64,000 nt of DNA from an uncultured beta proteobacterium (GCA_903935355.1 CAIZRK010000006.1:56485-120484), one strand, 5' to 3'; positions 8,257-17,986 are shown, counted from the stretch's first letter. Numbers and translations: made by a program. The notes: generated by a model not told the origin, from the letters alone.

Positions 8257-9261
8257 TTAGGTCTGTCTTGCAAGAGAGTATTCGCATAAAGCATGCAAAA
8301 CAGAAGTGGCCTCGTTTTGTGGGAAGTCCTGTAGACACGCTAAAGCTAAGTTGACCTCCCTCTTAGCCGCCGCTTTAGTATAGTCAAGGGCGCCTGAAAT
8401 TTGTACTGCCTGCAGTATTTGAGTAAAAATATCTTCAGGTAATTCGTGAATTTGTTCGATAGCTTCGCGCACTAGTAAGCGTTCTGCTGCACTACCATTT
8501 TCTAAAAGGTAGATCAGTGGCAGTGTTGGCTTTCCTTCGCGTAAATCATCCCCAGCATTTTTACCCATTTGTGCTGCATTAGCGGTGTAATCAAGTAAGT
8601 CATCCATTAATTGGAAAGCGGTGCCAATATGTCGGCCAAAGGCGGCGGCCTGTTCGCGTACTGTATTGTCCGCATTGGCTAAAACCGCTCCAAGCTCCGC
8701 AGAGGCTTCAAATAATTTAGCCGTTTTATATCGAATGACTTGTAGGTAGCTCTCTTCATCTACCTCAGGGTCGTTGAGATTAAGCAGTTGAAGTACTTCA
8801 CCTTCAGCGATTGTGTTGGTCGCATCTGACAGAATCTGCATGACTCGTAAATCATTTGGGCCAATCATCATCTGAAAAGCGCGGGAATATAAAAAATCTC
8901 CTACTAAAACGCTAGCAGCGTTACCAAAAGCAGCATTAGCGGTTTCTCGACCTCTTCTAAGGGTTGATTCATCCACCACATCGTCATGCAACAGGGTGGC
9001 AGTATGGATAAATTCCACGACTGCTGCCATCTCTAAGGCATGAGGGGTTTCTGGTTTATTTGTCAGGGCTTTAGCCACTAGAAGCAATAAGGCAGGCCTC
9101 ACCCGTTTTCCACCAGCCTGAATGATATAAGTCGAGATTTGGTCGATTAAGACGACTTTAGAGGCTAATCGAATACGAATAACTTCGTCTAAGGCCTTGA
9201 ATTCTAAGGCAATTGGGGCCAAAATTTGGCTTAGCTTATTGTTTTTGACAGTATCAGTCAT
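8257..9261 (-). CDS. ispB: Octaprenyl diphosphate synthase (long-chain polyprenyl synthetase)
   Basis: Makes the C40-type prenyl chain of ubiquinone from farnesyl and isopentenyl diphosphates. The 334-residue protein has GKRVRP (51-56), the first Asp-rich motif DDVVDE (93-98) and the second DDLLD (220-224), in the order and spacing of long-chain trans-prenyl synthases. Placement next to rplU-rpmA, divergently, is the standard proteobacterial ispB position. The ATG at 9259-9261 lies inside the rplU promoter, between its -35 and -10 hexamers, so the two directions must influence each other. Confidence 0.95.
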   Translation of the reverse strand: MTDTVKNNKLSQILAPIALEFKALDEVIRIRLASKVVLIDQISTYIIQAGGKRVRPALLLLVAKALTNKPETPHALEMAAVVEFIHTATLLHDDVVDESTLRRGRETANAAFGNAASVLVGDFLYSRAFQMMIGPNDLRVMQILSDATNTIAEGEVLQLLNLNDPEVDEESYLQVIRYKTAKLFEASAELGAVLANADNTVREQAAAFGRHIGTAFQLMDDLLDYTANAAQMGKNAGDDLREGKPTLPLIYLLENGSAAERLLVREAIEQIHELPEDIFTQILQAVQISGALDYTKAAAKREVNLALACLQDFPQNEATSVLHALCEYSLARQT

Positions 9262-9273
9262 GCAAGATATAAT
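9245..9273 (+). promoter_or_regulatory. Consensus sigma-70 promoter for rplU-rpmA(-obg)
   Basis: Perfect TTGACA (9245-9250), a 17-base spacer and perfect TATAAT (9268-9273), so transcription should begin near 9280. The -35 lies inside the first codons of the divergent ispB gene. Confidence 0.88.
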
Positions 9274-9284
9274 AATGGGCTTGG

Positions 9285-9303
9285 CTTGTCCACGGTGGAT
9301 AAG
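9285..9303 (+). promoter_or_regulatory. Leader hairpin at the 5' end of the rplU transcript
   Basis: CTTGTCCA and TGGATAAG can pair (one G-T) around CGG, starting about five bases after the predicted transcription start and ending 33 bases before the rplU ATG. It may stabilise the mRNA or bind a regulator such as L21; this is inference. Confidence 0.4.
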
Positions 9304-9336
9304 CTTAAATGTAGACTTAAATTAAGGTTTCACACC

Positions 9337-9648
9337 ATGTACGCGGTCATAAAAACCGGTGGCAAACAGTATAAAGTTGCTGCAGGCGAAAAATTGAAAA
9401 TAGAACAGATACCAGCGGAAATCGGCAGCGAAATCACTCTTGACCAAGTCCTCGCCGTAGGCGAAGGCGCTTCACTCAAATTGGGTGAGCCATTGGTTAA
9501 TGGTGCCGCTGTGATGGCCACTGTCATCTCCCAGGGACGTCACGATAAAGTGACAATCTTTAAGATGCGCCGTCGCAAGCATTATCAAAAGCACCAAGGC
9601 CATCGTCAGAATTACACAGAAATTCTGATTAACACGATTAAAGCCTAA
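9337..9648 (+). CDS. rplU: 50S ribosomal protein L21
   Basis: Component of the large ribosomal subunit that contacts 23S rRNA domain I and L20. The 103-residue protein starts [14 protein letters not shown] and ends with the basic [21 protein letters not shown] segment characteristic of L21. The ATG at 9337 gives the family's standard N-terminus; in-frame upstream codons are leader. It is transcribed from the consensus promoter at 9245-9273 and followed after 30 bases by rpmA. Confidence 0.98.
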   Translation: MYAVIKTGGKQYKVAAGEKLKIEQIPAEIGSEITLDQVLAVGEGASLKLGEPLVNGAAVMATVISQGRHDKVTIFKMRRRKHYQKHQGHRQNYTEILINTIKA

Positions 9649-9678
9649 TTGGCTTAGGGCAAATAGCAGGAGAAAGAT

Positions 9679-9939
9679 ATGGCACAGAAAAAAGGCGGCG
9701 GCTCAACACGAAATGGTCGCGACTCAGAATCGAAACGCTTAGGCGTTAAGGTTTTTGGCGGTGAGCAAATCAATGCTGGCAGCATCATCATTCGTCAACG
9801 TGGCACAAAGGTTCATCCTGGTGCAAACGTGGGTATTGGTAAGGATCACACTTTGTTTGCTCTGATTGATGGACAAGTGCAATTCGGCGTTAAGGGTGCT
9901 TTGAAGAAGGCCCAGGTTTCAGTTTTGCCTCGTTCATAA
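9679..9939 (+). CDS. rpmA: 50S ribosomal protein L27
   Basis: Large-subunit protein near the peptidyl transferase centre. The 86-residue sequence starts [16 protein letters not shown], as in all proteobacterial L27, with no Firmicutes-type cleavable leader. [10 protein letters not shown] and the glycine-rich core are intact. The ribosome site is CAGGAGAAAGAT before the ATG. An intrinsic terminator lies about 57 bases downstream, before obg. Confidence 0.98.
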   Translation: MAQKKGGGSTRNGRDSESKRLGVKVFGGEQINAGSIIIRQRGTKVHPGANVGIGKDHTLFALIDGQVQFGVKGALKKAQVSVLPRS

Positions 9940-9996
9940 GGCGCCTGACTGAGACACGTTTGATTCAGATTTTTTCCGAATTTAACTCTTAGGAAC

Positions 9997-10023
9997 AGGC
10001 CTCGCTAACGCGAGGCCTTTTTT
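9997..10023 (+). terminator. Intrinsic terminator lying directly before the obg start codon
   Basis: AGGCCTCGC and GCGAGGCCT form a 9-bp GC-rich stem with a TAAC loop, followed by six Ts. The obg ATG is only four bases beyond the T-run. The only purine-rich ribosome-site candidate (GAGG, 10012-10015) is in the 3' arm of the stem. Confidence 0.75.
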
Positions 10024-10027
10024 ATTT

Positions 10028-11116
10028 ATGAAATTTATAGATGAAGCACGGATTGAAGTCATCGCTGGCCAAGGTGGCGCCGGTAGTGCCTCTATGCGCC
10101 GTGAAAAATTTATTGAATTTGGTGGCCCTGATGGTGGTGATGGCGGGAAAGGTGGAAGCGTTTGGGCTACTGCTGATCGCAATATCAATACACTAATTGA
10201 TTACCGATATGCCAAAACGCACACCGCAAAAAATGGTGAGCCAGGACGTGGCGCCGATTGCTATGGTCGCGCAGGTGACGATATTGAATTACGTATGCCT
10301 GTTGGTACGATCATTACGGATTACGACACAGGTGAACCTATTGCTGATTTAACCACCCATGGTGAGCGTCTCTGCTTGGCTCAGGGCGGGGTAGGTGGCT
10401 GGGGAAATATTCACTTTAAGAGCAGTACTAATCGCGCGCCTCGCCAAAAAACGAATGGTAAAGAGGGTGAGCGTCGTAAGCTTAAGCTTGAACTAAAAGT
10501 ATTGGCCGATGTCGGTTTGCTTGGAATGCCTAATGCGGGAAAGTCGACTTTAATTACGGCTGTTTCTAATGCCCGACCAAAAATTGCTGATTATCCCTTT
10601 ACCACTTTGCACCCAAACTTGGGCGTAGTACGCGTAGGTAGTGAGCGCAGCTTTGTTATTGCAGACATTCCAGGCTTGATTGAAGGTGCTGCTGAAGGTG
10701 CTGGTTTAGGCCATCGCTTCTTGCGTCATTTACAGCGCACGGGTGTTCTATTGCACTTGGTAGATATTGCTCCTTTTGACGAAAACGTAGATCCTGTTGC
10801 GGATGCTAAGGCTATCGTCAATGAATTACGTAAGTACGACGAGGCTTTAGTTGAGAAACCACGCTGGCTGGTACTCAATAAGGTAGATATGATTGCACAA
10901 GAGGATCGCAAAAAAGTAGTGGCTGACTTTATTAAAAGGTTTAAGTGGAAAGGACCTGTTTTTGAAATTTCTGCATTAACCGGTTTAGGCTGCGATAAGC
11001 TTTGTTATTCATTGCAAGATTATCTGGATTCTGTACGTCGTGATCGTGATGATGCCGAGGAGCGCGCTGTTGATCCCCGCTACCAAGTTCAAGCTGAAGA
11101 TAAAACCCCCGATTAA
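10028..11116 (+). CDS. obg: GTPase Obg (CgtA)
   Basis: Essential GTPase for 50S subunit maturation and stress responses. The N-terminal Obg glycine-rich fold starts [17 protein letters not shown]. The G domain has G1 GMPNAGKST (about 168-176), the switch region [11 protein letters not shown]3 [10 protein letters not shown]4 NKVD and G5 SALTG. At 362 residues it is shorter than E. coli CgtA (390), with a brief acidic tail. The canonical N-terminus fixes the ATG at 10028 although no ribosome site stands at normal distance. The rplU-rpmA-obg order is conserved, but a strong terminator separates rpmA from obg, so obg expression probably depends on read-through or an unseen promoter. Confidence 0.97.
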   Translation: MKFIDEARIEVIAGQGGAGSASMRREKFIEFGGPDGGDGGKGGSVWATADRNINTLIDYRYAKTHTAKNGEPGRGADCYGRAGDDIELRMPVGTIITDYDTGEPIADLTTHGERLCLAQGGVGGWGNIHFKSSTNRAPRQKTNGKEGERRKLKLELKVLADVGLLGMPNAGKSTLITAVSNARPKIADYPFTTLHPNLGVVRVGSERSFVIADIPGLIEGAAEGAGLGHRFLRHLQRTGVLLHLVDIAPFDENVDPVADAKAIVNELRKYDEALVEKPRWLVLNKVDMIAQEDRKKVVADFIKRFKWKGPVFEISALTGLGCDKLCYSLQDYLDSVRRDRDDAEERAVDPRYQVQAEDKTPD

Positions 11117-11143
11117 ATTCTTGGTTAGATATGCTGATTTAAT

Positions 11144-11926
11144 ATGAATACATCAAAAGCAAAACGCATTGTTATTAAAGTGGGTTCAAGTTTGGTCACC
11201 AATAATGGTGAGGGCTTAGATCATGCTGCGATTGCCCTGTGGGCAGAGCAAATGGCTACTTTGTTGCGGGCGGGTCATGAGGTATTGATGGTGAGTTCTG
11301 GTGCGATTGCAGAAGGTATGCAACGCTTAGGTTGGACAAAGCGTCCACAGGATATTCATCAATTACAAGCTGCTGCCGCAGTGGGTCAAATGGGTTTAGT
11401 CCAAGTCTATGAGAGCTGCTTTGCCCGTTACAATTTACGAAGCGCGCAAATTCTGCTGACCAATGCCGATCTGGCTCATCCAGAACGTAATGCTAATGCA
11501 AAAGCTACCCTAGAGACATTATTGAAGCTGGGAGTAGTGCCAATTATTAATGAGAATGACACTGTCGTTACTGACGAAATTAAGTTTGGAGATAACGATA
11601 GCCTAGCGGCTTTAGTTACTAATTTAATTGATGCAGATTTATTGGTTATTCTGACTGATCAAGGTGGCTTATTTACAGCTGATCCACGTCAGGATGCTTC
11701 TGCAACTTTATTGTGTCATGCGAATGCTGGGGATGCTGCTTTAGAAAAAATGGCAGGTGGCGCTGCAAGCGAATTAAGTAAAGGTGGCATGCTAACTAAA
11801 GTATTGGCCGCTAAAGTGGCTGCTCAAACTGGAGCCACTACCATCATCGCCTCTGGAAGGGAAGTAAATATCCTAACTCGCCTCTTAAATGGCGAGAAAA
11901 TTGGGACATGCCTCACTGCAAGCTAA
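11144..11926 (+). CDS. proB: Glutamate 5-kinase, single-domain form without PUA
   Basis: First step of proline synthesis: ATP-dependent phosphorylation of glutamate. The amino acid kinase domain is complete, with KVGSSLVTN near the start, [10 protein letters not shown], the feedback-site region [34 protein letters not shown] and [16 protein letters not shown]. The protein stops at residue 260, just where the roughly 100-residue PUA domain of E. coli and most betaproteobacterial ProB begins. No PUA remnant follows; the opposite-strand gene ends 8 bases later. It sits 27 bases after obg, as in other Burkholderiales. The partner proA is at 53.5 kb. Confidence 0.95.
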   Translation: MNTSKAKRIVIKVGSSLVTNNGEGLDHAAIALWAEQMATLLRAGHEVLMVSSGAIAEGMQRLGWTKRPQDIHQLQAAAAVGQMGLVQVYESCFARYNLRSAQILLTNADLAHPERNANAKATLETLLKLGVVPIINENDTVVTDEIKFGDNDSLAALVTNLIDADLLVILTDQGGLFTADPRQDASATLLCHANAGDAALEKMAGGAASELSKGGMLTKVLAAKVAAQTGATTIIASGREVNILTRLLNGEKIGTCLTAS

Positions 11927-11933
11927 TTTAAGC

Positions 11934-12500
11934 CTAGTTGATTTGACCAAATGAGTTCGTGGGCTTTGTTTGGCCCGTAAATCCATTGGGGTTTAACGAA
12001 TTCAGAATCGCCTTGATATCCTTTTCTTGTGAGCTAAAGTTACAGAAAGCGCCTTGAGCTAACGCTGCCTGATACCGGTTTGGGACATTGCTTTGAATCC
12101 CCCGCCAAGAAGATAGTGGATTTTCTTTCCAGATCCCATTTTCAAATGTGCCATACAAGCGCCACTGAAATGAATCACAACGAATCCCTTCGTATTGGAT
12201 TTGGTCATTCCCATTTGGGCTAGTGAGGATCACGATATAGCGTGTAACCCCATCTGCGCCTATCAAGATCGAGTCAGTATCCACCGCAAATTTAAAAATG
12301 GTATGTTGAGAGACGTAGAACGGGAGGGTGCTCGCTTTATTGGGTGGATTTAAAGGCATTGCAGTAGATCCCTCTTTAAACACCATGGGCGCAAATGGGT
12401 CAACGCCACTTTCTAGAGCGTCTCCTGCGCAGGCGAATAAGCCAAACGTCATGGCCAAACCAAGGGCAGTGAGTAAAAAGCGTTTAAAGGTAAATGTCAT
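11934..12500 (-). CDS. CNP1-like family lipoprotein
   Basis: Predicted lipoprotein of 188 residues. It has a positively charged N-terminus, a hydrophobic stretch and the lipobox LFAC at the end of a signal peptide of about 23 residues, then a CNP1-like (Neisseria-type) domain with features such as [11 protein letters not shown] and [11 protein letters not shown]. Family function is unknown. Conserved residues include three later cysteines that could form disulfides in the periplasm. It overlaps rppH by four bases on the same strand, so the two are cotranscribed. The start ATG follows a purine-poor leader inside rppH. Confidence 0.75.
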   Translation of the reverse strand: MTFTFKRFLLTALGLAMTFGLFACAGDALESGVDPFAPMVFKEGSTAMPLNPPNKASTLPFYVSQHTIFKFAVDTDSILIGADGVTRYIVILTSPNGNDQIQYEGIRCDSFQWRLYGTFENGIWKENPLSSWRGIQSNVPNRYQAALAQGAFCNFSSQEKDIKAILNSLNPNGFTGQTKPTNSFGQIN

Positions 12501-13096
12501 AGGGGTTTATTGGGGGGTTTGGGTTTTTTTGTCAGTTCTTCATTATCTCCATAAAAGGACTGTAAGAGGTCTAGTGGAGAGCCCCAAGTAAGTTGTTGTA
12601 AGCGAAGGCCCCGAGATAAATAGCGTGCCAACTCAGAGAGGGCGAGTTGATAGACCTCACGTTTGAAGTCAATTACTGAATCTAGTTGAATCCAGAAGGG
12701 TACCCAGCGCCATCCATCGAATTCTGGATGTTCAGAGGCGCGTAGGTGAATATCACTATCTAAACCCACTAAACGCAAGAGAAACCAGATTTGTTTCTGA
12801 CCCCGGTAGCTAGCCCGACGTGCTTTGGATGAGTGTTGACGGCGCAAGAACTCCTCAGGGACGTCATAACGAAGCCAATCCCGAGTCCGTCCAATAATTT
12901 GGACATGTTCTGGCAACAAGCCAACCTCCTCATACAATTCGCGGTACATGGCCTGCTCAGGACTTTCACCATGCTGAATCCCACCCTGCGGGAACTGCCA
13001 CGAATGCTGCCCAACGCGTTTTCCCCAGAAAACCTCGTTACGGCTATTGAGAAGGACGATGCCGACATTGGGTCGATATCCTTCACGGTCAAGCAT
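12497..13096 (-). CDS. rppH: RNA pyrophosphohydrolase (Nudix)
   Basis: Removes pyrophosphate from 5'-triphosphate mRNA ends, which primes RNase E decay. The N-terminus [16 protein letters not shown] and the Nudix box (from Gly38: GxxxxxE, REL, EE, GL, ending near residue 60) are those of RppH/NudH. The 199 residues include a basic, proline-rich tail (KKPKPPNKP) beyond the E. coli end, as is common in betaproteobacteria. Divergent from proS with 48 bases between, as in relatives. Confidence 0.93.
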   Translation of the reverse strand: MLDREGYRPNVGIVLLNSRNEVFWGKRVGQHSWQFPQGGIQHGESPEQAMYRELYEEVGLLPEHVQIIGRTRDWLRYDVPEEFLRRQHSSKARRASYRGQKQIWFLLRLVGLDSDIHLRASEHPEFDGWRWVPFWIQLDSVIDFKREVYQLALSELARYLSRGLRLQQLTWGSPLDLLQSFYGDNEELTKKPKPPNKPL

Positions 13097-13144
13097 GATC
13101 GTGCCTCAAATCCTTTAAAATCAATAATTTGATTATATCCATTC

Positions 13145-14887
13145 ATGAAAGCATCTCACACCTTTCTCGCTACTCTAAAAGAGGCCCCCTCAGACGCTGA
13201 GGTAATCTCGCACAAACTGATGGTTCGTGCAGGCTTAATTCGTAAACTGAGTGCAGGCATTTATAACTATTTGCCACTGGGTTTAAAGTCTATTCGCAAA
13301 GTGGAAAATATCATTCGCGAAGAGATGAATCGTGCCGGCGCTATCGAATTGTTAATGCCAATGATTCAGCCTGCCGAGTTATGGCAAGAGACTGGTCGTT
13401 GGGAAAAAATGGGGCCAGAATTACTACGCATCAAAGATCGTCATGATCGTGATTTTTTAATTCAGCCAACCTCCGAAGAGGTGGTAACGGATTTAGCGCG
13501 TAATGAGATCAAAAGCTATAAACAGCTCCCAGTCAATTTTTATCAAATACAGACTAAGTTTCGTGATGAACGTCGCCCTCGTTTTGGCATCATGCGTGGC
13601 CGCGAATTCAGTATGAAAGATGCCTATTCATTTGATCGTGATACCGAAGGATTAAAGCATTCATATCAAAATATGTTTGATGCCTATACCCGCATTTTTA
13701 GGCGCATGGGTTTGCAGTTTCGAGCAGTCACTGCAGATAACGGAGCAATTGGAGGTTCGGGTAGTCAAGAGTTTCATGTGATAGCAGATACTGGTGAAGA
13801 TGCCATCGTATATTGCCCTAATTCTGATTACGCGGCTAATCTTGAAGCAGCCCAATCACTTGCTTTAATTGCTAGCCGCGCAGTAGCAAGTCAAGTTATG
13901 CAAAGTGTGGCGACACCAAATCAAACCAATTGTGTAGATGTAGCAAAGTTCTTACATCTTCCCTTAGAAAATACAGTCAAGTCCTTGTTGTTCGCGGTGG
14001 ATCAAGCAGAAGGACCAGCTAAATTATTGATGTTATTAGTACGTGGTGATCATGATCTTAATGAGGTCAAAGCAAGCAAAGTGCCTGGCATGGCTGAGTC
14101 CCGCTTTGCTACTGAAGCTGAAATCAAGCAAGCTTGTAATGCCCCTGCAGGTTACCTAGGGCCTGTAGGTTTGAGTGCCAATGTCACCTTGGTAGCTGAT
14201 CTTACCGTTGCTAATATGAGTGATTTTATCTGTGGCGCCAATGAAGCTGGTCATCATTTGACTGGAGTCAATTGGGGACGCGATTTGCCTGAGCCATTAG
14301 TGATGGATTTGCGTAATGCAGTGGTAGGCGATCCATCGCCAGATGGTAAAGGGCCTGTGAATATTTGTCGGGGTATTGAAGTGGGACATGTATTTCAGTT
14401 GGGTACTAGTTATTCTGAGGCTATGGGCTGTACTTATCTTGATCAAGAAGGTAAGTCCCAAGCAATGGTCATGGGTTGTTATGGCATTGGTGTTACCCGC
14501 TTACTCGGGGCTGCTATCGAGCAGGGTCATGATGAGCGCGGCATTATTTGGCCCATCTCGATGGCGCCATTTGAAGTGGTAATTTGCCCAATGAATTACG
14601 ATAAATCGGAATCAGTGAAAAATGCCGCTGATCAATTGCATGACGAGTTAGTTGCTGCTGGTGTTGATGTGGTCTTAGATGATCGCGGTGAACGCCCAGG
14701 TGCGATGTTTGCGGACTGGGAGCTTATTGGTGTGCCATTTAGGGTGGTGATTGGGGATCGCGGCCTTGCAGATGCTCAAGTAGAATTTAAAGGCCGCACT
14801 GATCTTGAGTCACAATATATTCCACTGACCCAGATTAAAGAAAAGGTCATTACTGAAGTTCAAGCGGCAAAGCAATTGATGGCTTAA
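13145..14887 (+). CDS. proS: Prolyl-tRNA synthetase (bacterial type, with editing domain)
   Basis: Charges tRNA-Pro with proline. The 580-residue class II synthetase has the N-terminal catalytic core ([39 protein letters not shown] as motif 2 region), the inserted YbaK-like editing domain at about 225-400 and the C-terminal anticodon-binding domain. This is the bacterial ProRS architecture of E. coli. The ATG at 13145 gives the standard [15 protein letters not shown] start. It converges with ffh, leaving 27 bases and no obvious hairpin. The window also encodes one of its substrates, tRNA-Pro(CGG). Confidence 0.97.
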   Translation: MKASHTFLATLKEAPSDAEVISHKLMVRAGLIRKLSAGIYNYLPLGLKSIRKVENIIREEMNRAGAIELLMPMIQPAELWQETGRWEKMGPELLRIKDRHDRDFLIQPTSEEVVTDLARNEIKSYKQLPVNFYQIQTKFRDERRPRFGIMRGREFSMKDAYSFDRDTEGLKHSYQNMFDAYTRIFRRMGLQFRAVTADNGAIGGSGSQEFHVIADTGEDAIVYCPNSDYAANLEAAQSLALIASRAVASQVMQSVATPNQTNCVDVAKFLHLPLENTVKSLLFAVDQAEGPAKLLMLLVRGDHDLNEVKASKVPGMAESRFATEAEIKQACNAPAGYLGPVGLSANVTLVADLTVANMSDFICGANEAGHHLTGVNWGRDLPEPLVMDLRNAVVGDPSPDGKGPVNICRGIEVGHVFQLGTSYSEAMGCTYLDQEGKSQAMVMGCYGIGVTRLLGAAIEQGHDERGIIWPISMAPFEVVICPMNYDKSESVKNAADQLHDELVAAGVDVVLDDRGERPGAMFADWELIGVPFRVVIGDRGLADAQVEFKGRTDLESQYIPLTQIKEKVITEVQAAKQLMA

Positions 14888-14914
14888 GTTTCAAGCTTTT
14901 ACTGATTTCTTATC

Positions 14915-16297
14915 CTACTTTTTAAATAAACCACCAAGCCCTTTGGCAGCTCCTTTAGCAGCCATTGTGGCCATAGTGCGCGCCATCTTGCCACCTTTAA
15001 ACTGTTTCATCATGGTTTGCATTTGCTCAAACTGAGCAAGGAGGCGGTTGACTTCTTGTACTTGCACTCCGGCACCTGCTGCAATACGGCGCTTGCGGGT
15101 GGCTTTTAACAAATCTGGCTTTTTGCGCTCTTGAGGGGTCATGCTGTCAATAATGCCGCGCATGCGCTTAGTTTGTTTGTCTGCAGCGCTAAGATTTGTT
15201 TTGGAGGCTGCTTGGGCCATATGGCTAGGCAATTTATCCATTAAGCTGGCCATTCCCCCCATTTGTTGCATCTGCGAAAGCTGGTCTCTAAAGTCACCAA
15301 GATCAAACCCACCTTTAGAGATTTTTGTTGCGAGTTTTTCAGCTTTGACTACATCTACATTTTGTTGGGCTTGTTCAACCAAAGCAAGAATATCGCCCAT
15401 GCCTAGAATTCGGCTAGCCATGCGCTCTGCATCAAATGACTCTAGGCCATCCATCTTTTCGGCAACACCAATGAACTTAAGGGGTACACCTGTAATTTGA
15501 CGCACAGATAATGCAGCACCACCACGTGAATCACCATCGAGCTTTGTGAGAATGACACCGGTTAGGGGTAGTGCGTCATGGAAAGCCTTGGCTGTATTAA
15601 CGGCATCCTGACCGAGCATTGCATCAACAACAAATAAAGTCTCAATAGGATTTAGGCTAGCGTGCAAAGTTTTAATTTCTTGCATGAGGGCTTCATCAAT
15701 GCCTAGCCGTCCGGCTGTATCGACAATGACTACATCAAAGTAGTGGCGACGAGCCCAATCTAAGGCAGAAATAGCTATCTCGTTGGGTTTTTGGCTGATA
15801 TCGCTAGGAAAAAATTGAGCACCAACTTGCTTGGAAACGGTCTCTAACTGCTCAATTGCAGCAGGACGATAAACGTCACAAGAAACGGTGAGCACTTTCT
15901 TCTTCTTTTTTTCTTGCAAAAATTTAGCCAGTTTGCCAACTGAGGTAGTTTTACCTGCGCCCTGTAAACCTGCCATCAAAATGACTGCTGGTGGTTGAGT
16001 AGCTAGGTTGAGCTCTCCGCTTTGAGAGGTGTCGCCTCGCATTACTTGGGCAAGTTCACGTTGTACAACGCCAACTAGCGCTTGTCCAGGACTGAGGCTT
16101 CCGACCACATCCTCACCAAGGGCTTTAAATTTAATTTGCTCGAGCAAAGATTTGACTACTGGCAGCGCAACGTCAGCCTCCAGTAAGGCTAAGCGGATCT
16201 CCCGCAGCATTTCTGTGGTGTTGCTTTCAGTGAGGCGCGCTTGGCCTCGCATTGTTTTAACAACACGAGATAGACGGTCGGTGAGGTTTTCTAGCAT
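14915..16297 (-). CDS. ffh: Signal recognition particle protein Ffh
   Basis: Binds 4.5S RNA and hydrophobic signal sequences and hands nascent membrane proteins to FtsY. The 460-residue protein has an N domain, a G domain with the P loop GLQGAGKTTS (about 109-118), DTAGR and TKLDGD, and a methionine-rich M domain (LSQMQQMGGMASLMDKLP; FEQMQTMMKQFKGGKM). A run of five lysines (codons around 15900) contains an A AAA AAG string, which I take as incidental. Only 20 bases separate its ATG from the divergent CcsA-like gene, so promoters must lie inside coding sequence or overlap. Confidence 0.97.
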   Translation of the reverse strand: MLENLTDRLSRVVKTMRGQARLTESNTTEMLREIRLALLEADVALPVVKSLLEQIKFKALGEDVVGSLSPGQALVGVVQRELAQVMRGDTSQSGELNLATQPPAVILMAGLQGAGKTTSVGKLAKFLQEKKKKKVLTVSCDVYRPAAIEQLETVSKQVGAQFFPSDISQKPNEIAISALDWARRHYFDVVIVDTAGRLGIDEALMQEIKTLHASLNPIETLFVVDAMLGQDAVNTAKAFHDALPLTGVILTKLDGDSRGGAALSVRQITGVPLKFIGVAEKMDGLESFDAERMASRILGMGDILALVEQAQQNVDVVKAEKLATKISKGGFDLGDFRDQLSQMQQMGGMASLMDKLPSHMAQAASKTNLSAADKQTKRMRGIIDSMTPQERKKPDLLKATRKRRIAAGAGVQVQEVNRLLAQFEQMQTMMKQFKGGKMARTMATMAAKGAAKGLGGLFKK

Positions 16298-16317
16298 TTA
16301 TCGATTAGACTTTCCAG

Positions 16318-17166
16318 ATGGATATTTTAGGTTACTCAAGTTACGGCTGGCTCCCTTCGGCGCTTTATTTACTGCTTTTATTGTTTTTGAGCCTAAAAGC
16401 TAAGGTCAAAATAGAGACCCACCTCTTTACCGGCATGGTTCAGGCAATCATTTTCGTTATCTTGCTCATTCATGGGGTAGTGTTACATGACTCCGTCTTT
16501 ACCTCCCAAGGCTTTGTATTTGGATTTGCTCAAGACCTTTCTTTGATTGCTTGGGTTGGACTTGCTTTTTACTGGTTTCAGTCTTGGTTTTTACCAATCT
16601 CCAGTTTGCGCTGGCTTTCATTGCTCTTTGCCATGATTTGCGCAGCTTTACCAGCGCTCTTTCCGGGGAGTTTAATCTCTCCCAAAGCAGTCTCTGACCC
16701 CTGGTTTAAAGGCCACTTCATTGTAGCGACCATCTCGGTTGGATTGCTAAGTTTAGCGGCAATGCATGCCATGTTGATGAGTTTGCAAGATCGTGCCCTA
16801 CATCGCCAATTGGCTATTCTTCCCAATAGTCGTGCAGCTCATTGGCTAGAAGAATTACCCCCACTCATGACTATGGAGAGTCTGTTATTTAACTTACTTT
16901 ATGTTGGTTTTGGGCTGCTCAGTTTGACGGTGTTTTCAGGCTTACTGTTTTCTCAGGCCTTATTTGGTAAGCCATTGGTGTTTGACCACAAAACCATCTT
17001 TGCGCTTCTGTCTTGGTTCTTATTCGCCGGTCTACTAGTGGCTCGTTGGCGTGTTGGCCTGCGTGGTCGGGCTGCTGTTCGTTGGGTATTAAGTGCTTAC
17101 ACCGCCTTGCTACTAGCCTATGTTGGTAGTCGCTTTGTCGTGGAAGTCATTCTTCAGAGGGCCTAA
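16318..17166 (+). CDS. CcsA/YpjD-like inner-membrane protein (cytochrome c assembly family)
   Basis: Predicted membrane protein of 282 residues with eight hydrophobic segments, in the cytochrome C assembly (CcsA/ResC) family as the short YpjD type found beside ffh in many gammaproteobacteria and betaproteobacteria. Conserved histidines are seen in ILLIHGVVLH, GHFIVATISVG and VFDHKTIFALLSW, and the last of these regions resembles the HxxxS part of haem-handling relatives. The exact role of YpjD is unsettled. It stands back to back with ffh and eight bases before the PP0621-AmpD gene, with which it probably forms an operon. Confidence 0.8.
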   Translation: MDILGYSSYGWLPSALYLLLLLFLSLKAKVKIETHLFTGMVQAIIFVILLIHGVVLHDSVFTSQGFVFGFAQDLSLIAWVGLAFYWFQSWFLPISSLRWLSLLFAMICAALPALFPGSLISPKAVSDPWFKGHFIVATISVGLLSLAAMHAMLMSLQDRALHRQLAILPNSRAAHWLEELPPLMTMESLLFNLLYVGFGLLSLTVFSGLLFSQALFGKPLVFDHKTIFALLSWFLFAGLLVARWRVGLRGRAAVRWVLSAYTALLLAYVGSRFVVEVILQRA

Positions 17167-17173
17167 GATTTTG

Positions 17174-17986
17174 ATGAAGTGGCTTTTTTTATTTATTGCC
17201 GTAATCCTCTTTTACCTCTGGTTTAAGGGGAAAAAGCAGACCAAGTTCAAAGCAGACCAAGATTCCAAGATAAAAACAAAGCAGACCAAGATTACTGAGC
17301 CTGAGGCAATCGTGCAGTGTCAATATTGTCAACTGCATCTGCCGCTCTCTGAAGCAATCAAAAGAGAAGACCGTTACTACTGTTCAAATGACCATGTAAG
17401 CCTTCTTGATAGAAAGGGTTGGCTTGGTGCAGCAGATTGGCGCCTCTCACCTAACCAAGATCAACGTCCTGAGGGTCTTGGCCCTGAGTTAGCGGTGATT
17501 CATCATATAAGCTTGCCACCTGGCGGTTTTCAGAATCAGCCCTGCACCCATTTTGTGATTGATTTTTTTCAGAACCAACTCGATTCCACCTTGCACCCTT
17601 ACTTTGCCCAGATTGCTAATCAGAAGGTCTCAAGCCATTTTCTGATCTCTCGTACGGGTCAACTCATTCAGCTTGTTTCTACCAAAAATAAAGCGTGGCA
17701 TGCAGGGCTTTCATCTTTTGAGGGTCGTGAAAAGTGTAATGATTTCTCGATTGGTATTGAGCTTGAAGGCGATGGCGAGCATCCTTTTGAGGAAATTCAG
17801 TACCAAATGTTGATGCAATTAAGTAGCACTCTTGAGCTTGCTTACCCCAATATCCAATTTGTTGGACATAGCGATATTGCGCCAAATAGAAAAACGGACC
17901 CTGGCATTCAGTTTGACTGGAAAAAATTTCAGGATAAAAGTGGGATCACTACAACAAAGTTTCCCTTTGGACTGAATTCTCGATAG
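17174..17986 (+). CDS. ampD: PP0621-type Cys domain fused to 1,6-anhydro-N-acetylmuramyl-L-alanine amidase AmpD
   Basis: Cytoplasmic zinc amidase that cleaves recycled anhydro-muropeptides, here with an extra N-terminal part. Residues 1-14 form a hydrophobic helix. About 45-75 carry a PP0621-like module with a CQYCQLHLP Cys pair and a YYCSNDH motif. The amidase follows from WRLSPN to the end. Zinc ligands are in VIHHISLPPG (His) and GHSDIAPNRKTDPG (His, Asp), with the catalytic Glu in GIELEG. The ATG at 17174 gives 270 residues. In relatives the two modules are often separate neighbouring genes; here one frame runs through both. The N-terminal helix could tether the enzyme to the membrane. 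Confidence 0.87.
   Translation: MKWLFLFIAVILFYLWFKGKKQTKFKADQDSKIKTKQTKITEPEAIVQCQYCQLHLPLSEAIKREDRYYCSNDHVSLLDRKGWLGAADWRLSPNQDQRPEGLGPELAVIHHISLPPGGFQNQPCTHFVIDFFQNQLDSTLHPYFAQIANQKVSSHFLISRTGQLIQLVSTKNKAWHAGLSSFEGREKCNDFSIGIELEGDGEHPFEEIQYQMLMQLSSTLELAYPNIQFVGHSDIAPNRKTDPGIQFDWKKFQDKSGITTTKFPFGLNSR

Noticed and set aside
9285..9303. DnaA-box-like GTGGATAA and TTGTCCAC in the rplU leader, considered as an origin element
   Set aside because: Only a single imperfect pair with no AT-rich unwinding region, dnaA/dnaN genes or box cluster; a leader hairpin explains it better.
15888..15912. A AAA AAG string in the ffh lysine run, a third possible slippery site
   Set aside because: The zero frame continues through a complete, normal Ffh, and the -1 frame ends after about nine codons with no family feature. 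The heptamer occurs by chance in Lys-rich genes.
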